Origin: Phaeoceros laevis
Taxonomy: Eukaryota; Anthocerotophyta; Anthocerotopsida; Notothyladales
NCBI GenBank assembly: GCA_049999765.1
Contig: JBNGIQ010009464.1
Location: 380,569-424,399 of the forward strand
Length of the DNA: 43,831 nt
Reading direction: 5' to 3'
The notes under the pieces are model-generated. The model was not told where the DNA came from and searched no databases. It was given only the letters and a program-made list of their open reading frames with translations. Position 1 is the stretch's first letter. Each line of letters starts with the position of its first letter. Below, piece by piece: positions 1 to 9,940 of this stretch. Both the position numbers and the translations under genes were made by a program.

Positions 1-47
1 GACATCTAATCAGACGCAGCTTTTCCTCACACAGTCTGCAAATTGTT
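1..47 (+). repeat. 3' end of the 5' LTR
   Basis: Identical over 47 bp to 3382-3428. Identical LTR copies suggest fairly recent insertion, although only 47 bp can be compared. Confidence 0.8.
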
Positions 48-58
48 GGTATCAGAGC
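47..58 (+). other. tRNA-iMet primer-binding site
   Basis: TGGTATCAGAGC immediately follows the LTR end. This is the standard minus-strand primer site of plant LTR retrotransposons. Confidence 0.88.
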
Positions 59-169
59 CCGGTTGGGATGGATCTACCTTTCTGTGTGGAGGAAAGAGGG
101 ATGGGATTTTTTTTCCTGCTCTTGATCACTAGACGGGGGCGGATCTGTGTGAAGAATGTGAGGTGCTAA

Positions 170-1978
170 ATGTCAGGGGCATACCAGCTGCAGGAAGATC
201 TAGATTCGTATGTTCCAGATACTCCAGAACAAGACTTGAGGTTGGACGAAGAACCAGGAAGAGGAAGCTACTTGGACTTTGTTTGGAGAAGCCTGAAGAG
301 AAGATCAGCGGAGAGAAGAGGTTCAATCTCGAACGCATTTCTAGACGGGGTTCCTGGCGGGAGAACAATTTTCGGAGATTTTTTGGAGGTCGAAAAACCT
401 CCTACGCATGCTGCCATGGATGCGGACTATGACCAGGATGCTGACGATCAACAGAACCAAGATGATGTAGCTAATGACGATGCAGTGCGTGATCAACAGT
501 ATGCCGAAGCTTGCCAGAAGGTGCTATCTCTGCCGGCTGTGAGAGAACTCATCGAAGTGCATATAAAATTGATGGCCAAAGGCGGATCTGGCGGGGGAAA
601 ACCTGGTAAGGAGCATGAAGCCGAGAAACCATCTACATCGAAGGCTGGTGAGCAAGGACCGGAGAATCTTCAGAGAGGGAGTGGTAGCAATAATCAGCAG
701 GATGAAGACGAATTGGTGGAAGAACAAGTCAGGCAGTTCCGGGCCTCTCTTCAAGCAAAAAAAGGGAACAATGTCGGTCAGTCACAGGAGGTGCCATTTG
801 ACACTGGATGAAGATCCACAGCAGGAGATGCCATGCAGGGCCAGGTTCCGGAGGCTCTAAAGCCGACCATTACCGGGATCCCATGCCCGCAAACTAAGAG
901 GCAGTCAGCATCAAATGCTCCAAGTCATTTTGCCCCATCCTGCGTGACACATCCCTGCGCGAACTCTTCGTGGCCATTAAAGGTGACGGGTAAAAATGCT
1001 ATCAAGATTCCCGAGTTTTCAGGTGGGAAGGGATATCCTTGCCCAGAGGAAGCAGAAGTTTGGCTCAGAGCACTTGCTAGGGCTGTCAAGGTGAACAGTT
1101 GGAGTGCAGAGGACGCCCTTGAACACGCACGAGACAAGTTGACAGGCTCGGCAGCTACGTGGTACCAGAATAGGGAAGGGAAATTTGACAGGAACGCTTT
1201 AGGTCCTGAGGAAGGGTGGCTGACATTCTGGTCTGCTTTTGAAAGGAAGTATGTAGGTCACGACGAGCACGCATTATGGCAACAATTTGAAGCCCGTGTG
1301 CAGAGTGCTGATGAGTCCGTTGAATCGTTTGCAGACGCACTAAGGAGAATTGCCATCCGGCTGGGGATCAGCGTCAATAGCGGGAATGTCAGAATGAAGT
1401 TCCAGAAGGGTTTACAAAGCGCACAAATCCGTGCCAAAATGGAGACTACAGTGAACCTGATCCCAAACACATTTGACGCCTGGGAAGAAACGGCTTCGTT
1501 CCATGATTTGGTGAACAGACGGGAAGGCAAGGGCAAGATTCCGTCAGGAAGCACGAATACAGGTGCAAATGTGGCTGGAATTCATGCTGGAATGGGGGTC
1601 GAACCAGATCGGAGAAGGCAGACTGAAGGGTCTTCAGGCACCAACATCTCCATGGCTGACATAAAGCGCATTTGTGAGGAGCAAATCAAACGATCCTGTG
1701 AGGAGCAAATTCAGCGCCATGTATCGGATTTGAAGAAAGAGGTGGCTGCACAAAAGCAGCAGATTGTCAAATTCCAATTGGAACGGATGAAGCTATTGAA
1801 ACCTGACCGTCCATGCTTCACCTGTGGATCCAATGAACACTTCAAGCAAAACTGCCCCGTTGAGCTGGCCAAACGTGGTACGATAAATCTTGTCAGCATG
1901 GCTCAGTTAGTGGAGTTGGACATCGCCACGATCGAGAATGATGGCGCTATGGACGAGATGATTTTGCGCCTGCAATAG
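170..1978 (+). pseudogene. Retroelement gag, interrupted by an in-frame stop
   Basis: One reading frame runs from ATG 170 but stops at 809-811 (TGA) and is open again to 1976-1978 (TAG). The first part is an acidic, Q/N-rich segment without a clear domain. The second part (from Met 833) resembles the Ty3/gypsy gag domain (conserved W near 1092 and 1163, then an F..L..RFG-like helix region). It is followed by a charged coiled-coil stretch near 1650-1790 and a CCHC zinc knuckle (C-x2-C-x4-H-x4-C, about 1814-1855). Because both parts share one frame, they are most simply one gag reading frame damaged by stop codons; programmed stop readthrough is a weaker alternative. Confidence 0.8.
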
Positions 1979-2011
1979 TTCATTAACGCCGACCAGGAAT
2001 TTTCTCCTGCC

Positions 2012-2695
2012 ATGGCCAGACAAGTGACGCTTATCGATCTCGATGACGAAGACGGAGCAGCCCTAATTTCGAAAGCTATGCTAAGCAGCGCTTTGGAGGG
2101 AGATGAGGAGGAGGAAGCATCTTCACCCTCAGCTACCAACACAATTCTGGAGATCGTCCAGAAGCGTAAGGCGCAAGGGCTGAGCACCAAGTTCGGAGAT
2201 CTGATGCATGACAGAGCAGGATGTGCGGCCCTTAAACGCAGATTGGAAGAGCTTCGAACGCGGGAGGTGGAGTCTAAGCTGGCGTCCCTTCGAGATTCAA
2301 CCACGCCACCTTCCCCTCCAGACGACCAGGCTACCGGATCGTATCAGTGTACGGTACGTTCAACCATGATCTTGTCGAGGAAAGTTCCGATCATCGTGGA
2401 CACAGGAGCGTCCCACAGCATTGTATCCTTTCATACAATACGCAAGTTGAAGCTGAAGAGACTCCTCCGCCCATCACGCAAGGCATTTATTACAGCTGGA
2501 GGTGAACTATCATTCCCAGTCGGCGAGATCGACGATCTCCCAGTGATGATCGGCGGGGTGAAGGTAAAAGTCAGCTGTATGGTCGTCGCAAAAGCATGCT
2601 TTTTCTGTCTTGCTGGGATTAGATGTCATGAAGCCCATTGGGGCGATCATAGATTTGAAGCGCGGGCGCTTCCATTTCGATGATCTCAGCAACGA
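2012..2695 (+). pseudogene. Retropepsin-like aspartic protease, frameshifted
   Basis: The frame is the same as gag, resuming after the stop at 1976-1978. The active-site motif VDTGASHS (about 2395-2418) is typical of retroviral-type proteases. The second diagnostic motif, LLGLDVM followed by GAIIDL, lies about 2607-2660 but in the next forward frame, so a small indel near 2600 splits the protease. Downstream, only a repetitive low-complexity stretch follows and no polymerase domain. The protease is presumably inactive in this copy. Confidence 0.75.
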
Positions 2696-2976
2696 AGGTA
2701 CTGACGATCCTAGCCCTTGCAGCACCATTTGTGTCCCCCTGTCCTGCTGCAGAACGACCAAGACGCTGGGAGATGTCAAACATGCTGTCTTGGTTCACTC
2801 TGCTTACAGGCTTAAGCCGATTCCTGCTGCTCTGGGGCCAATGGAGGGGAAGACATTTTTCCCAGAACTGGATCATCTTGATGCAGCGGCAAGGCAAGAG
2901 ATGCAGCAGCACAACACGCCGGCCGCCAGGTGGATTTTCATCGAACCTGGGGGGAATTCTGAGTCGGCATCGCCTG

Positions 2977-3240
2977 TTCGCCAGCCAGCAGAGGCGTCGC
3001 CAACCAGCAGAGGCATCGCCAGCCAGCAGGGCCGTCGCCAGCCAGCAGAGGCGTCGCCAGCCCGCCAGCAGAGGTGTCGCCAGCCAGCAGAGGCGTCACC
3101 AGCCAGCAGAGGCGTCGCCACCAACGCCCCATCAACGCGCTACCGACGCGCGCGGCCAGCAGAGGCGTCGCCACAAGCATGCGCTGCCAGCAGAGGCGTC
3201 GCCACCACCGCACGCTGCCAACAGAGGCGTCGCCATCCAC
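2977..3240 (+). repeat. GC-rich minisatellite inside the retroelement
   Basis: About 14 imperfect copies of an 18-nt unit close to CCAGCAGAGGCGTCGCCA. All three forward frames stay open through much of it, giving Ala/Ser/Pro- or Arg/Gln-rich peptides. It lies between the protease remnant and the polypurine tract. Confidence 0.85.
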
Positions 3241-3313
3241 ACGCTATGATCTCGACCGACGAGACAAGCGCAAATCGGAATTGTAAGCTTGGAAGATTCC
3301 AAGCTGGGGGGAA

Positions 3314-3427
3314 TATGCCACAGCTGGAAAAGCTGTGGGGGAACCTGGCTGGAGTTGCTTGTGGTTATTCCTGAGGTCACCGACATCTAATCAGACGCAG
3401 CTTTTCCTCACACAGTCTGCAAATTGT
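3314..3427 (+). repeat. 3' LTR (about 113 bp)
   Basis: Starts after the polypurine tract (GGGGGGAA, 3306-3313) and ends where the PBS-adjacent repeat ends. Ends are not a clear TG...CA pair. The 9-mer TATGCCACA occurs both at the LTR start (3314) and just after its end (about 3428). Confidence 0.65.
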
Positions 3428-3428
3428 T

Positions 3429-3928
3429 ATGCCACAAGTGTGTTCTCCATAACCAAATACACTAGAAGTTATACCAAAATGATTGCCTTGAATTTTCTGT
3501 TTAATGGTATAAAGTATTAACATTTAATTATAATTAACAAAAATTATAAACTGAAATATAATTGAAACATAACTGAAACATGGTGCAGAAGGCCTTCGTT
3601 TTGGGGTTCTTTTGAGTCGCGCGACCCGCAAGCCAAGTCGCGTGACTTGAACGGAAAACGCGAGGGAAACAACAAGGTGGTCCTTAATTGGCAATGAACA
3701 CACACACATATAGTAGTCTACAATGTGGACTCTTAGACTCTATATTTAGCAGGTAACGGGGGTTGTCGGGAATCGGGTCCCGTAGCTAGTAGCATATACA
3801 AGTTGAGGACTAACTTGGGTGCCCTAAACTTGGTGCATGACTCTTTCTAAAAACCCAGTAGTACCCAAACTACTGCTATAAACTTGGTGTACGGCTCATT
3901 CTAAACAACCAGTCTCTAAAGAAACCTG
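3429..3928. other. Intergenic, with a 34-bp imperfect direct repeat
   Basis: No gene seen. A 34-bp unit beginning AAACTTGGTG occurs at 3826-3859 and 3880-3913 with several mismatches, just beyond the stop of the potassium transporter and so probably in its 3' UTR. Two small GC-rich palindromes (around GTCGCGCGAC and AAGTCGCGTGACTT) lie near 3614-3652. Confidence 0.55.
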
Positions 3929-6900
3929 TCACCCTTCCAAGTTGTAAAACATGCCCACCTCGAGCAGATTGGGAGCTGGAATTTTGAGGTCAGCAATAGA
4001 GGACCTGCAATTGTTGTGAAGAATGTAGAAGAGATGATTAACCACAAATCTCTGCAACCACCCTGCGTCCTTGTTGAGCTTCACCTTGGCTTTCCCAATC
4101 ACATACACTGCCCCTTGGTCGGCTGCAGCTCGTAGTTTCTCCAGCTCCTCTGGGATGGCCCTCAACAACTGCTTGCCCCCATCGCCCTCGACTTCAGCAG
4201 CGTACTGGCGTGCGGCCTGCTGCTTGCTCTCCAAGTAGTCGTTGAGGCAATCGATGAGCTGGGCCATGAACCCCTGGTCAGACACGTCCACCAGGTCCTT
4301 GTAGCCGTAGCGTGCCACGCAGCGGTAGACGCCATCACCTCCTACTCGGCCCACCAGGAACCGCTCGCTGGGAAGCACCGTCTTGACTGGCAGGAACCGC
4401 ACAGTGGTGAATACCAGGATCTGGTGCAGGCTGCGGACGTTGGTCACGAAGTGCGTGAAGACAGGGGGTGGCCCGTCCAGCAGATCGCTGTAGAAGAAGC
4501 AGATGCCGGGCACTCTCTGGAGGTTGGAGTCGGTGAGCAGTTCTTGCAACTTGTCCGGGGAGAGCCTGTTCTGGGCCTCGTATGCTTGCTTCTTCCGCCG
4601 CCCAAGATTCCAAGTGAGCATGAGGGAGAGGAAGACGATGGCGATGGCGAAGGGCACCCAACCGCCCTGTGGCACCTTGTTCAGCACTGCTGAAATGTAG
4701 ACTCCCTCGATGGATATGAAGAAAATGAAGAAGAAGAGGATGATGGGCCAGGCAGTCTGCCAGATGACCAGCATCACCAGCGTGACCAGGCAGGTTGTGA
4801 TAGCCATGACGAACATCACAGCAACTCCTGCCAGGGTGTTCAAGAAACATGTCAGAGTGTAGAGCAGCAATCTGACAGTCTTTTACAGACAGTTACAAGT
4901 GCATGAGGCTAGCTTACCAAAAGCGTTTCCTATCTGGGTTGCATCACGGAATCCGAGCACCACTGCAAGACAGAGAACCATGAGGATGTAGTTTGCTCCG
5001 GGGCTGTAGATCTGGCCTGCCTCTTTTTCCGAAGTGTGGATTATCTTGACTCGAGGAAAGCAGCCAAGGGCCACGGACTGCTTGATGATGGAGAAGGTGG
5101 CCGAGATCAATGCCTGGCTGGCCACTATGGCCGCCAGGGTTGAAACCAGGAACATGGGCCAGTATACGTCACTTGGAATAGAAGCAAAAAATGTTTTGTC
5201 CAGAGAAGTAGGATTGGCAATCAGGAAAGCAGTTTGCCCTGCGTATGTCAGGATCAGTGAAGGATATACGACAGCGGTGAAGGCAATCTGCACCGGCCGA
5301 TTCCAACAAACAGGCCAAGCCAAGGTGAGCTCTCTCGATCATTAAGAAGGAACTTTTTGCACCAGAAGCCCAGCACTGAGGAAAATACCCAAGGTTTTCA
5401 AATGTTTCTGAAGACAGGTTGTCTTACTTGAATAGCGTGTTTACTAAAATGGCCCAGGTCGCAGAACATAGCTTCAGCTCCTGCATCCAACAGCATATGC
5501 ATGCCATCCATCATCTCATGAATTGATAAGTACGCTTGGGAGAAGTCAAATTTGTGACCTGCTTTCTCGAAGAGCAAACCTGTGATAACAAGCACGATGC
5601 CACTCAGCACTTCCCAGCCCCGTTTGCCGTTGTTCTGGAAGAAGCGAATGATGTAGTGTGGCGACAGGGCCTTGAACACCCCCGGGTAGTATTTGGCGAT
5701 GTTGTACACGCCGATGATGGGTGTAAAGGCAAACCAGAGCACCATGACCGGAGAGAAGAGAAAAGCCACCTTACTTGTGCCAAATCTCTGGAACAGAAAC
5801 AGCAGCAGCAGGATCACAGCTGATATGGCAACCACAGCATCTGCAACAAACTACCGACTGGTCAGACGGATAAAATTGTGAGCATGCCTGCATAATTGAA
5901 GGCATGAAAGTAACTATCAAGCAGCAATAATCCCGAGTCTTAAGGAGATGAATTCTGAGATCTCATGAAGTGCTAGCTCCTGCTGTTGAACAGTACTTTG
6001 GCTAATAGTCTCTCCTTCCACTCCTGTTCGGTTCACTTTCTCCTGTTGAATCCCGACGATCGCTGACATCACTGCAACAGCACAAGGAGCTTGCACTGGT
6101 CAGTGTTACGAGAACAGATTAACCTGTGAAAAGTGTTGACCGAATAGTACTGGTGACAAACCTGATATTGCAGGAGTAAGGACCCCATCGCCAATAACCA
6201 TGCTTGTCCCAGTCATGACCAACACAAGCAACGCCTTCTGCGCAATTCTACTCCGCTCCAAAAACAGTTTCACTCCTGAGTGGATTCCCATGGTTCGTCT
6301 GCTGAAGTACTTGAGCTGTGCATCGGACTGCTGAGGATTGTACTGCCTTCCTGCGGTCTGGCCCACGCGGGCATGTTGGCACAGCTTGGAGTACAGTGCA
6401 AAGGTGCCACCTGCAGGCACATCCCAGTTGACATGTACGAGATCACGGATACATGTATGTGCACACCTAGGTAGTACTTACGTGATGACCAATGGGAGCT
6501 ACTATCTAGAACTACCAACTGGTCGTGAACCCTCGCGTACCTTCTCCATGGTCGTCGGCTCGCAGCACAACAAAGACGTACTTTATGAGGGCAATCAATG
6601 TCAGAGTCCAGAACATGATGCTCATCACCCCCAGAAAATCCTCCGTGGTGGGATCTACGAGTTTGGTGGAAGAGTAGACATAGAGAGGAGAAGTTCCAAG
6701 GTCTCCGTAGACAACACCAAGTGTCTGATAAGCCAGAAGTATGGTTCCCCAGGTGCTGTACTTCTGCAAATTTGAACATTCGCAGCAGGCACAAGCGATG
6801 ATGAAATTAGTCACTGTGTTCACTCACTCATGATCACTTGTAGCAGCTGGCCCTGGACAGCTCGTGTAGACTACAATGCAACAACTTGTGGTCACCTTCT

Positions 6901-7120
6901 TCTCGTTGACGAAGGGGGCCAGGTGAGTGTGGAACTTGCGCTCGGAAATGGAGCGGTCCAGTGCCCGGTTTGATCCCACCACCTGATCGTCGGTGGTGAA
7001 CTGCTCTTCCTCGAACTCGGAATCGAGGGGAGCTACATAGCTGCTGTCCATGGCGGTCCCCCCGGCTCCATTGACCTGGGCAAGCGCCAGCACCCGCGGG
7101 TTGCCCAGCTCCGCATCCAT
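3929..7120 (-). CDS. HAK/KUP/KT-family potassium transporter
   Basis: Plasma- or endo-membrane K+ uptake protein, probably H+-coupled. Seven coding exons (minus strand): 7120-6896, 6763-6541, 6410-6162, 6071-5997, 5840-5428, 5287-4918, 4827-3929, all GT-AG and phase-consistent, giving 817 aa, a normal family length. The signature [15 protein letters not shown] lies in exon 2, [10 protein letters not shown] at the end of exon 3, QRFGT and LLWF-like helices in exon 5, GHFS..AIQIAFT across exons 5/6, and IGNAFGVAVM across exons 6/7. The C-terminal cytosolic half is present and ends VGMFYNLEG. Start: ATG 7120 sits 10 nt after a good acceptor (TTCAG near 7131), so a 5'-UTR intron is likely. The acidic N-terminus (about 75 aa) is not obviously truncated. 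The subgroup cannot be fixed. Confidence 0.95.
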
Positions 7121-9364
7121 GCCTGGCTCTCTGAAGACACAAAAATTTCTTAGGCCCAAGTCGGCTTCCTCATATATAGATGCATATTGTGGCGAACGAG
7201 CGCACATCTCGGTCGTTCGGAGGGGAAACAATGGAAGGAACGGGACTGTCAAACCGACCTGATTTGCTGCGCCAAAGAGGTAGTAGAAATGCAAGCTGCG
7301 CTCAAGAAGCAGTCAGCATTACCAATTGCAAGGACTCCATGGCTCCAACTTGAGCGCTAGCGGGGGCATGAAATTCAAGCCAGCTCCAGCCTCTCAACAA
7401 TCCGCGCAAGTGGCTTCTGCGGACCAAGAAAAATCCATCCGCCTCGCATGAATTCGCGAGTGCATGCCTCCAGCAGCAGCTCATAACGAGCAGGGCCGAG
7501 CTGGCCACGCTGTGCACTGTGCAATGGAGAGGCATTCGAGTGACTCAACTAGTGGCCCGAAACAGGCTTGTTTATATCTTGGTCACACGCCCAGTTGCAA
7601 AAAAAGGCCGGGATGCACTTCCATGGTCCCTTTTGAGGTCTACACTTTGAATGAAAAGGCAAGTCCATGCACATGCTACCGCAAGCAAGCTCTTAACAGC
7701 ATAGATATCCTCACATTGTTTAGAGCCTTCAGAGGTCCTTTCTCGGCAGCCTTAAGTACTGACAAAGGCTACTCAAAGCCTAGAAATAGAAGACAAGCCA
7801 GTTGCATTCTATATCCCAGGCTTCACTCTGAAGTTGCGTATTGAGGAGAGGCTGGCGCGCTGACCTTCGGAGACTTGTACAAGGGAGAAGCGCTAGCTGT
7901 AGATCATCAAGCACGGCAAGGTGCACGTCAGCAACTTCTGGACCACAGCATGTAGTTTGTTGCTGAGCCCATATCCGATCCTCCCTCACATGCTCTCAAC
8001 AAATAGGACGCCCTTATGATCAGGTGCACTGTACATGGGGTAAGGAGCCTATGTTCATCATGGTCGGATCCTCTGGAATTTACTAGGGAACCTTCCTACA
8101 AAATTTTGCCACATTTGTGCCACATGTGGTATGATTCCTATGTGCAGCGCAACGCACATACTGCAGGCTGCAATATTGATACATATTGACTCTTATCCTC
8201 CACGGTTTTAAAAAGGATTCCACATCGTGATCCTGCTCTGTTGGGCAAAATAGCTTGAACCCTTTCGATCGCGAGCAGTGCTTGTAGGAAAGGATCCTAC
8301 ATAAGACGGCGTTCGCCTTTGAACTCCAGAGTAGGAGCAAGCTTGTTCGCAAGCAATGTAACCCATCAACATATCAGCTTCAATTCTCACACAAATTTTG
8401 GAACCATGTACACTATATGCACAAGGTTATGGCCCCTATGTAGCAAGTCCTGCGCATCCTTCATGGCAAGTCTGAGGTTCGAATTCTTGGGGAAGTACGG
8501 CCTCGGGATGACATCTCTAATAGTTGTCCAGCAGAATACTTTTAGAACCACAACCGATCCTACCAGCAAGCAACAATATGAAATCGAGGTGGAATTTTAC
8601 GCGTAATCTTGAGTATCCCTGCATCCTCAATCTTGCACATGCAGGATTAAAAGCACATATATGTGCCTTCCGTTGTGAGGCAGCACATTCCAACCCAGCT
8701 ATTGTTAGTGGATGGAAGAAATACTTGACAATGATACATGGCACCTGAGACAACTGTAGGTGAGTATCCTTGGAACCGTGCTACTAACTTGCACTGGGAT
8801 CACATGACACAAATCTTACTGCAGCCGGTCGATTCAAATTGTCAGGTAAAAGATGGTGGGCCGGGAGTTACATGGAGAATGTAAGCACCCATGTTGGAGA
8901 TGCTTGCAATGGGTTGTTGGAACAAGTGGCCAGCAATAGTGCTTGCAAGTGAATACAACTGGGCCATTGACGAATGAACTAAAACAAAGAAAAACACAGG
9001 CTATCCCCCTCAAGTGCTGAGCAATCGGCTTTTGTGGCAACGAACATTCAACTCAATCCAACACAAGTTCGGTGCTGCGATAACAGCCTTGAAACTCCAC
9101 CTTCAGTGATGGTAGTAGTCACCCCGACATGATGCTACCGTTCCGACATCATTCTTGTCGTTCCATCTCGCTTTACTTTGCAGCTCCGAGGCCTATATGC
9201 CGATCCCTGAAAATAAGATGCGCGCATCTTACGATTCTTATGACTCTTCCCGCTTACGCTTCTTAAAAATGCCTCCAGAGAGTGAGTACCTTAGAATAGG
9301 TGAGGGCATGTCGATAGCGGCATATGTGAATGAGCTATATCCAATGGAGTCGATGGACAGCATG
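7121..9364. other. Gene-poor interval upstream of the K+ transporter
   Basis: Holds the presumed 5' UTR and promoter of the transporter (7121 to about 7300). From about 7870 to 8375 it carries a diverged copy of a sequence also present near 20.6-21.3 kb. No protein family is recognised on either strand. Confidence 0.5.
7870..8375 (+). repeat. Diverged dispersed repeat, copy A
   Basis: Shares ordered exact words with 20560-21262 in the same orientation: GTACAAGGGAGAAGC (7876), CTGAGCCCAT (about 7963), CATACTGCAGGCT (8157), AAAAAGGATTCCACATC (8210) and ACCCATCAACATA (8361). Spacing differs because of indels. Probably an old transposon or a duplicated segment; no coding potential recognised. 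Confidence 0.65.
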
Positions 9365-9425
9365 AGTAGTAGTAGTAAGTTGATTATGGTGTTTAGCCAA
9401 CTCCACATGGGAATTGAACACCCCT
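9365..9425 (-). mobile_element. LINE/SINE-like 3' tail fragment, copy 1
   Basis: On the minus strand, a GGGGTG...GGCTAAACACCATAATCA segment ends in a (TAC)n microsatellite. It is close to 88% identical by eye to 19941-20004 on the plus strand. A conserved terminus followed by a trinucleotide tail is typical of non-LTR retroposon 3' ends. Confidence 0.55.
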
Positions 9426-9940
9426 AAAAAAAGCTCCAAAAAAATTGAGTACATGTCCGGCGGCCTGTCGGGAGAGCCGAAACGTAACCGTTACCAGAGT
9501 CCCGCTAATTTAACATTATTTTCAGGCCCCTTTCCATGTGGGGGCTTCGTAAACTTTTTATGCGGATTCCCATTCCCGTACAGTATTTTGAACGGCTAGC
9601 GGACCTAGAGTACTCTAAGTGCACGCTCGGTTGCGATCAGCGCATGCTTAGGGTAAGCCGAGGAGTTTAGACAAGCGTGGCTAATGACGGCGGTCGTCCT
9701 GGGTCCTTGATCCTGCACCCGATAGCGACTTTTTCACAGGCAAGTACCTCAACGTCATAAACGCGCCGATGGGGGTGCTCGAAGCCCCCGGCACCAGGCG
9801 GGCTCGTGCTTGAAAGTCCGGATTGCTGGACCCGTTCGAAGAGGAAAGGCCCAGGCGCCCCTCCGGCTGTGCATGCCCCGCTGTTCCATCTTCCCAGACC
9901 GGTCCCTCGGCGCGCCTCGCCGCTTCTCGCATGCCTCGCG
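9426..9940. other. Interval upstream of the methyltransferase gene
   Basis: No separate gene is recognised. The GC-rich stretch 9690-9940 is probably the 5' UTR and promoter of the gene starting at 9941. Confidence 0.45.

Larger units (their letters stand above)
1..3428 (+). mobile_element. Non-autonomous short-LTR retrotransposon (gag-protease only), 5' end cut by window
   Basis: Bases 1-47 recur identically at 3382-3428. The first copy is followed directly by TGGTATCAGAGC (47-58), the classic plant LTR-retrotransposon primer-binding site complementary to initiator Met-tRNA. A G-rich polypurine tract (3306-3313) precedes the second copy. Position 1 is therefore inside the 5' LTR, and the 3' LTR runs from about 3314 to 3427, only about 113 bp. 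Between them lie gag with a zinc knuckle and an aspartic protease; no reverse transcriptase, RNase H or integrase is visible. The coding frame is broken by two in-frame stops and one frameshift. Very short LTRs with gag alone recall TR-GAG/TRIM elements that depend on an autonomous partner, probably of the Ty3/gypsy type. The 5' LTR start and target-site duplication lie outside the window. Confidence 0.85.

Noticed and set aside
2680-3374. Ala/Ser/Pro- and Arg/Gln-rich ORFs downstream of the protease
   Set aside because: Products of the minisatellite in several frames; no domain, no evidence of expression.
3614-3652. GC-rich palindromes as an operator or CRISPR-like repeat
   Set aside because: Only two short unlike palindromes in plant intergenic DNA; no array.
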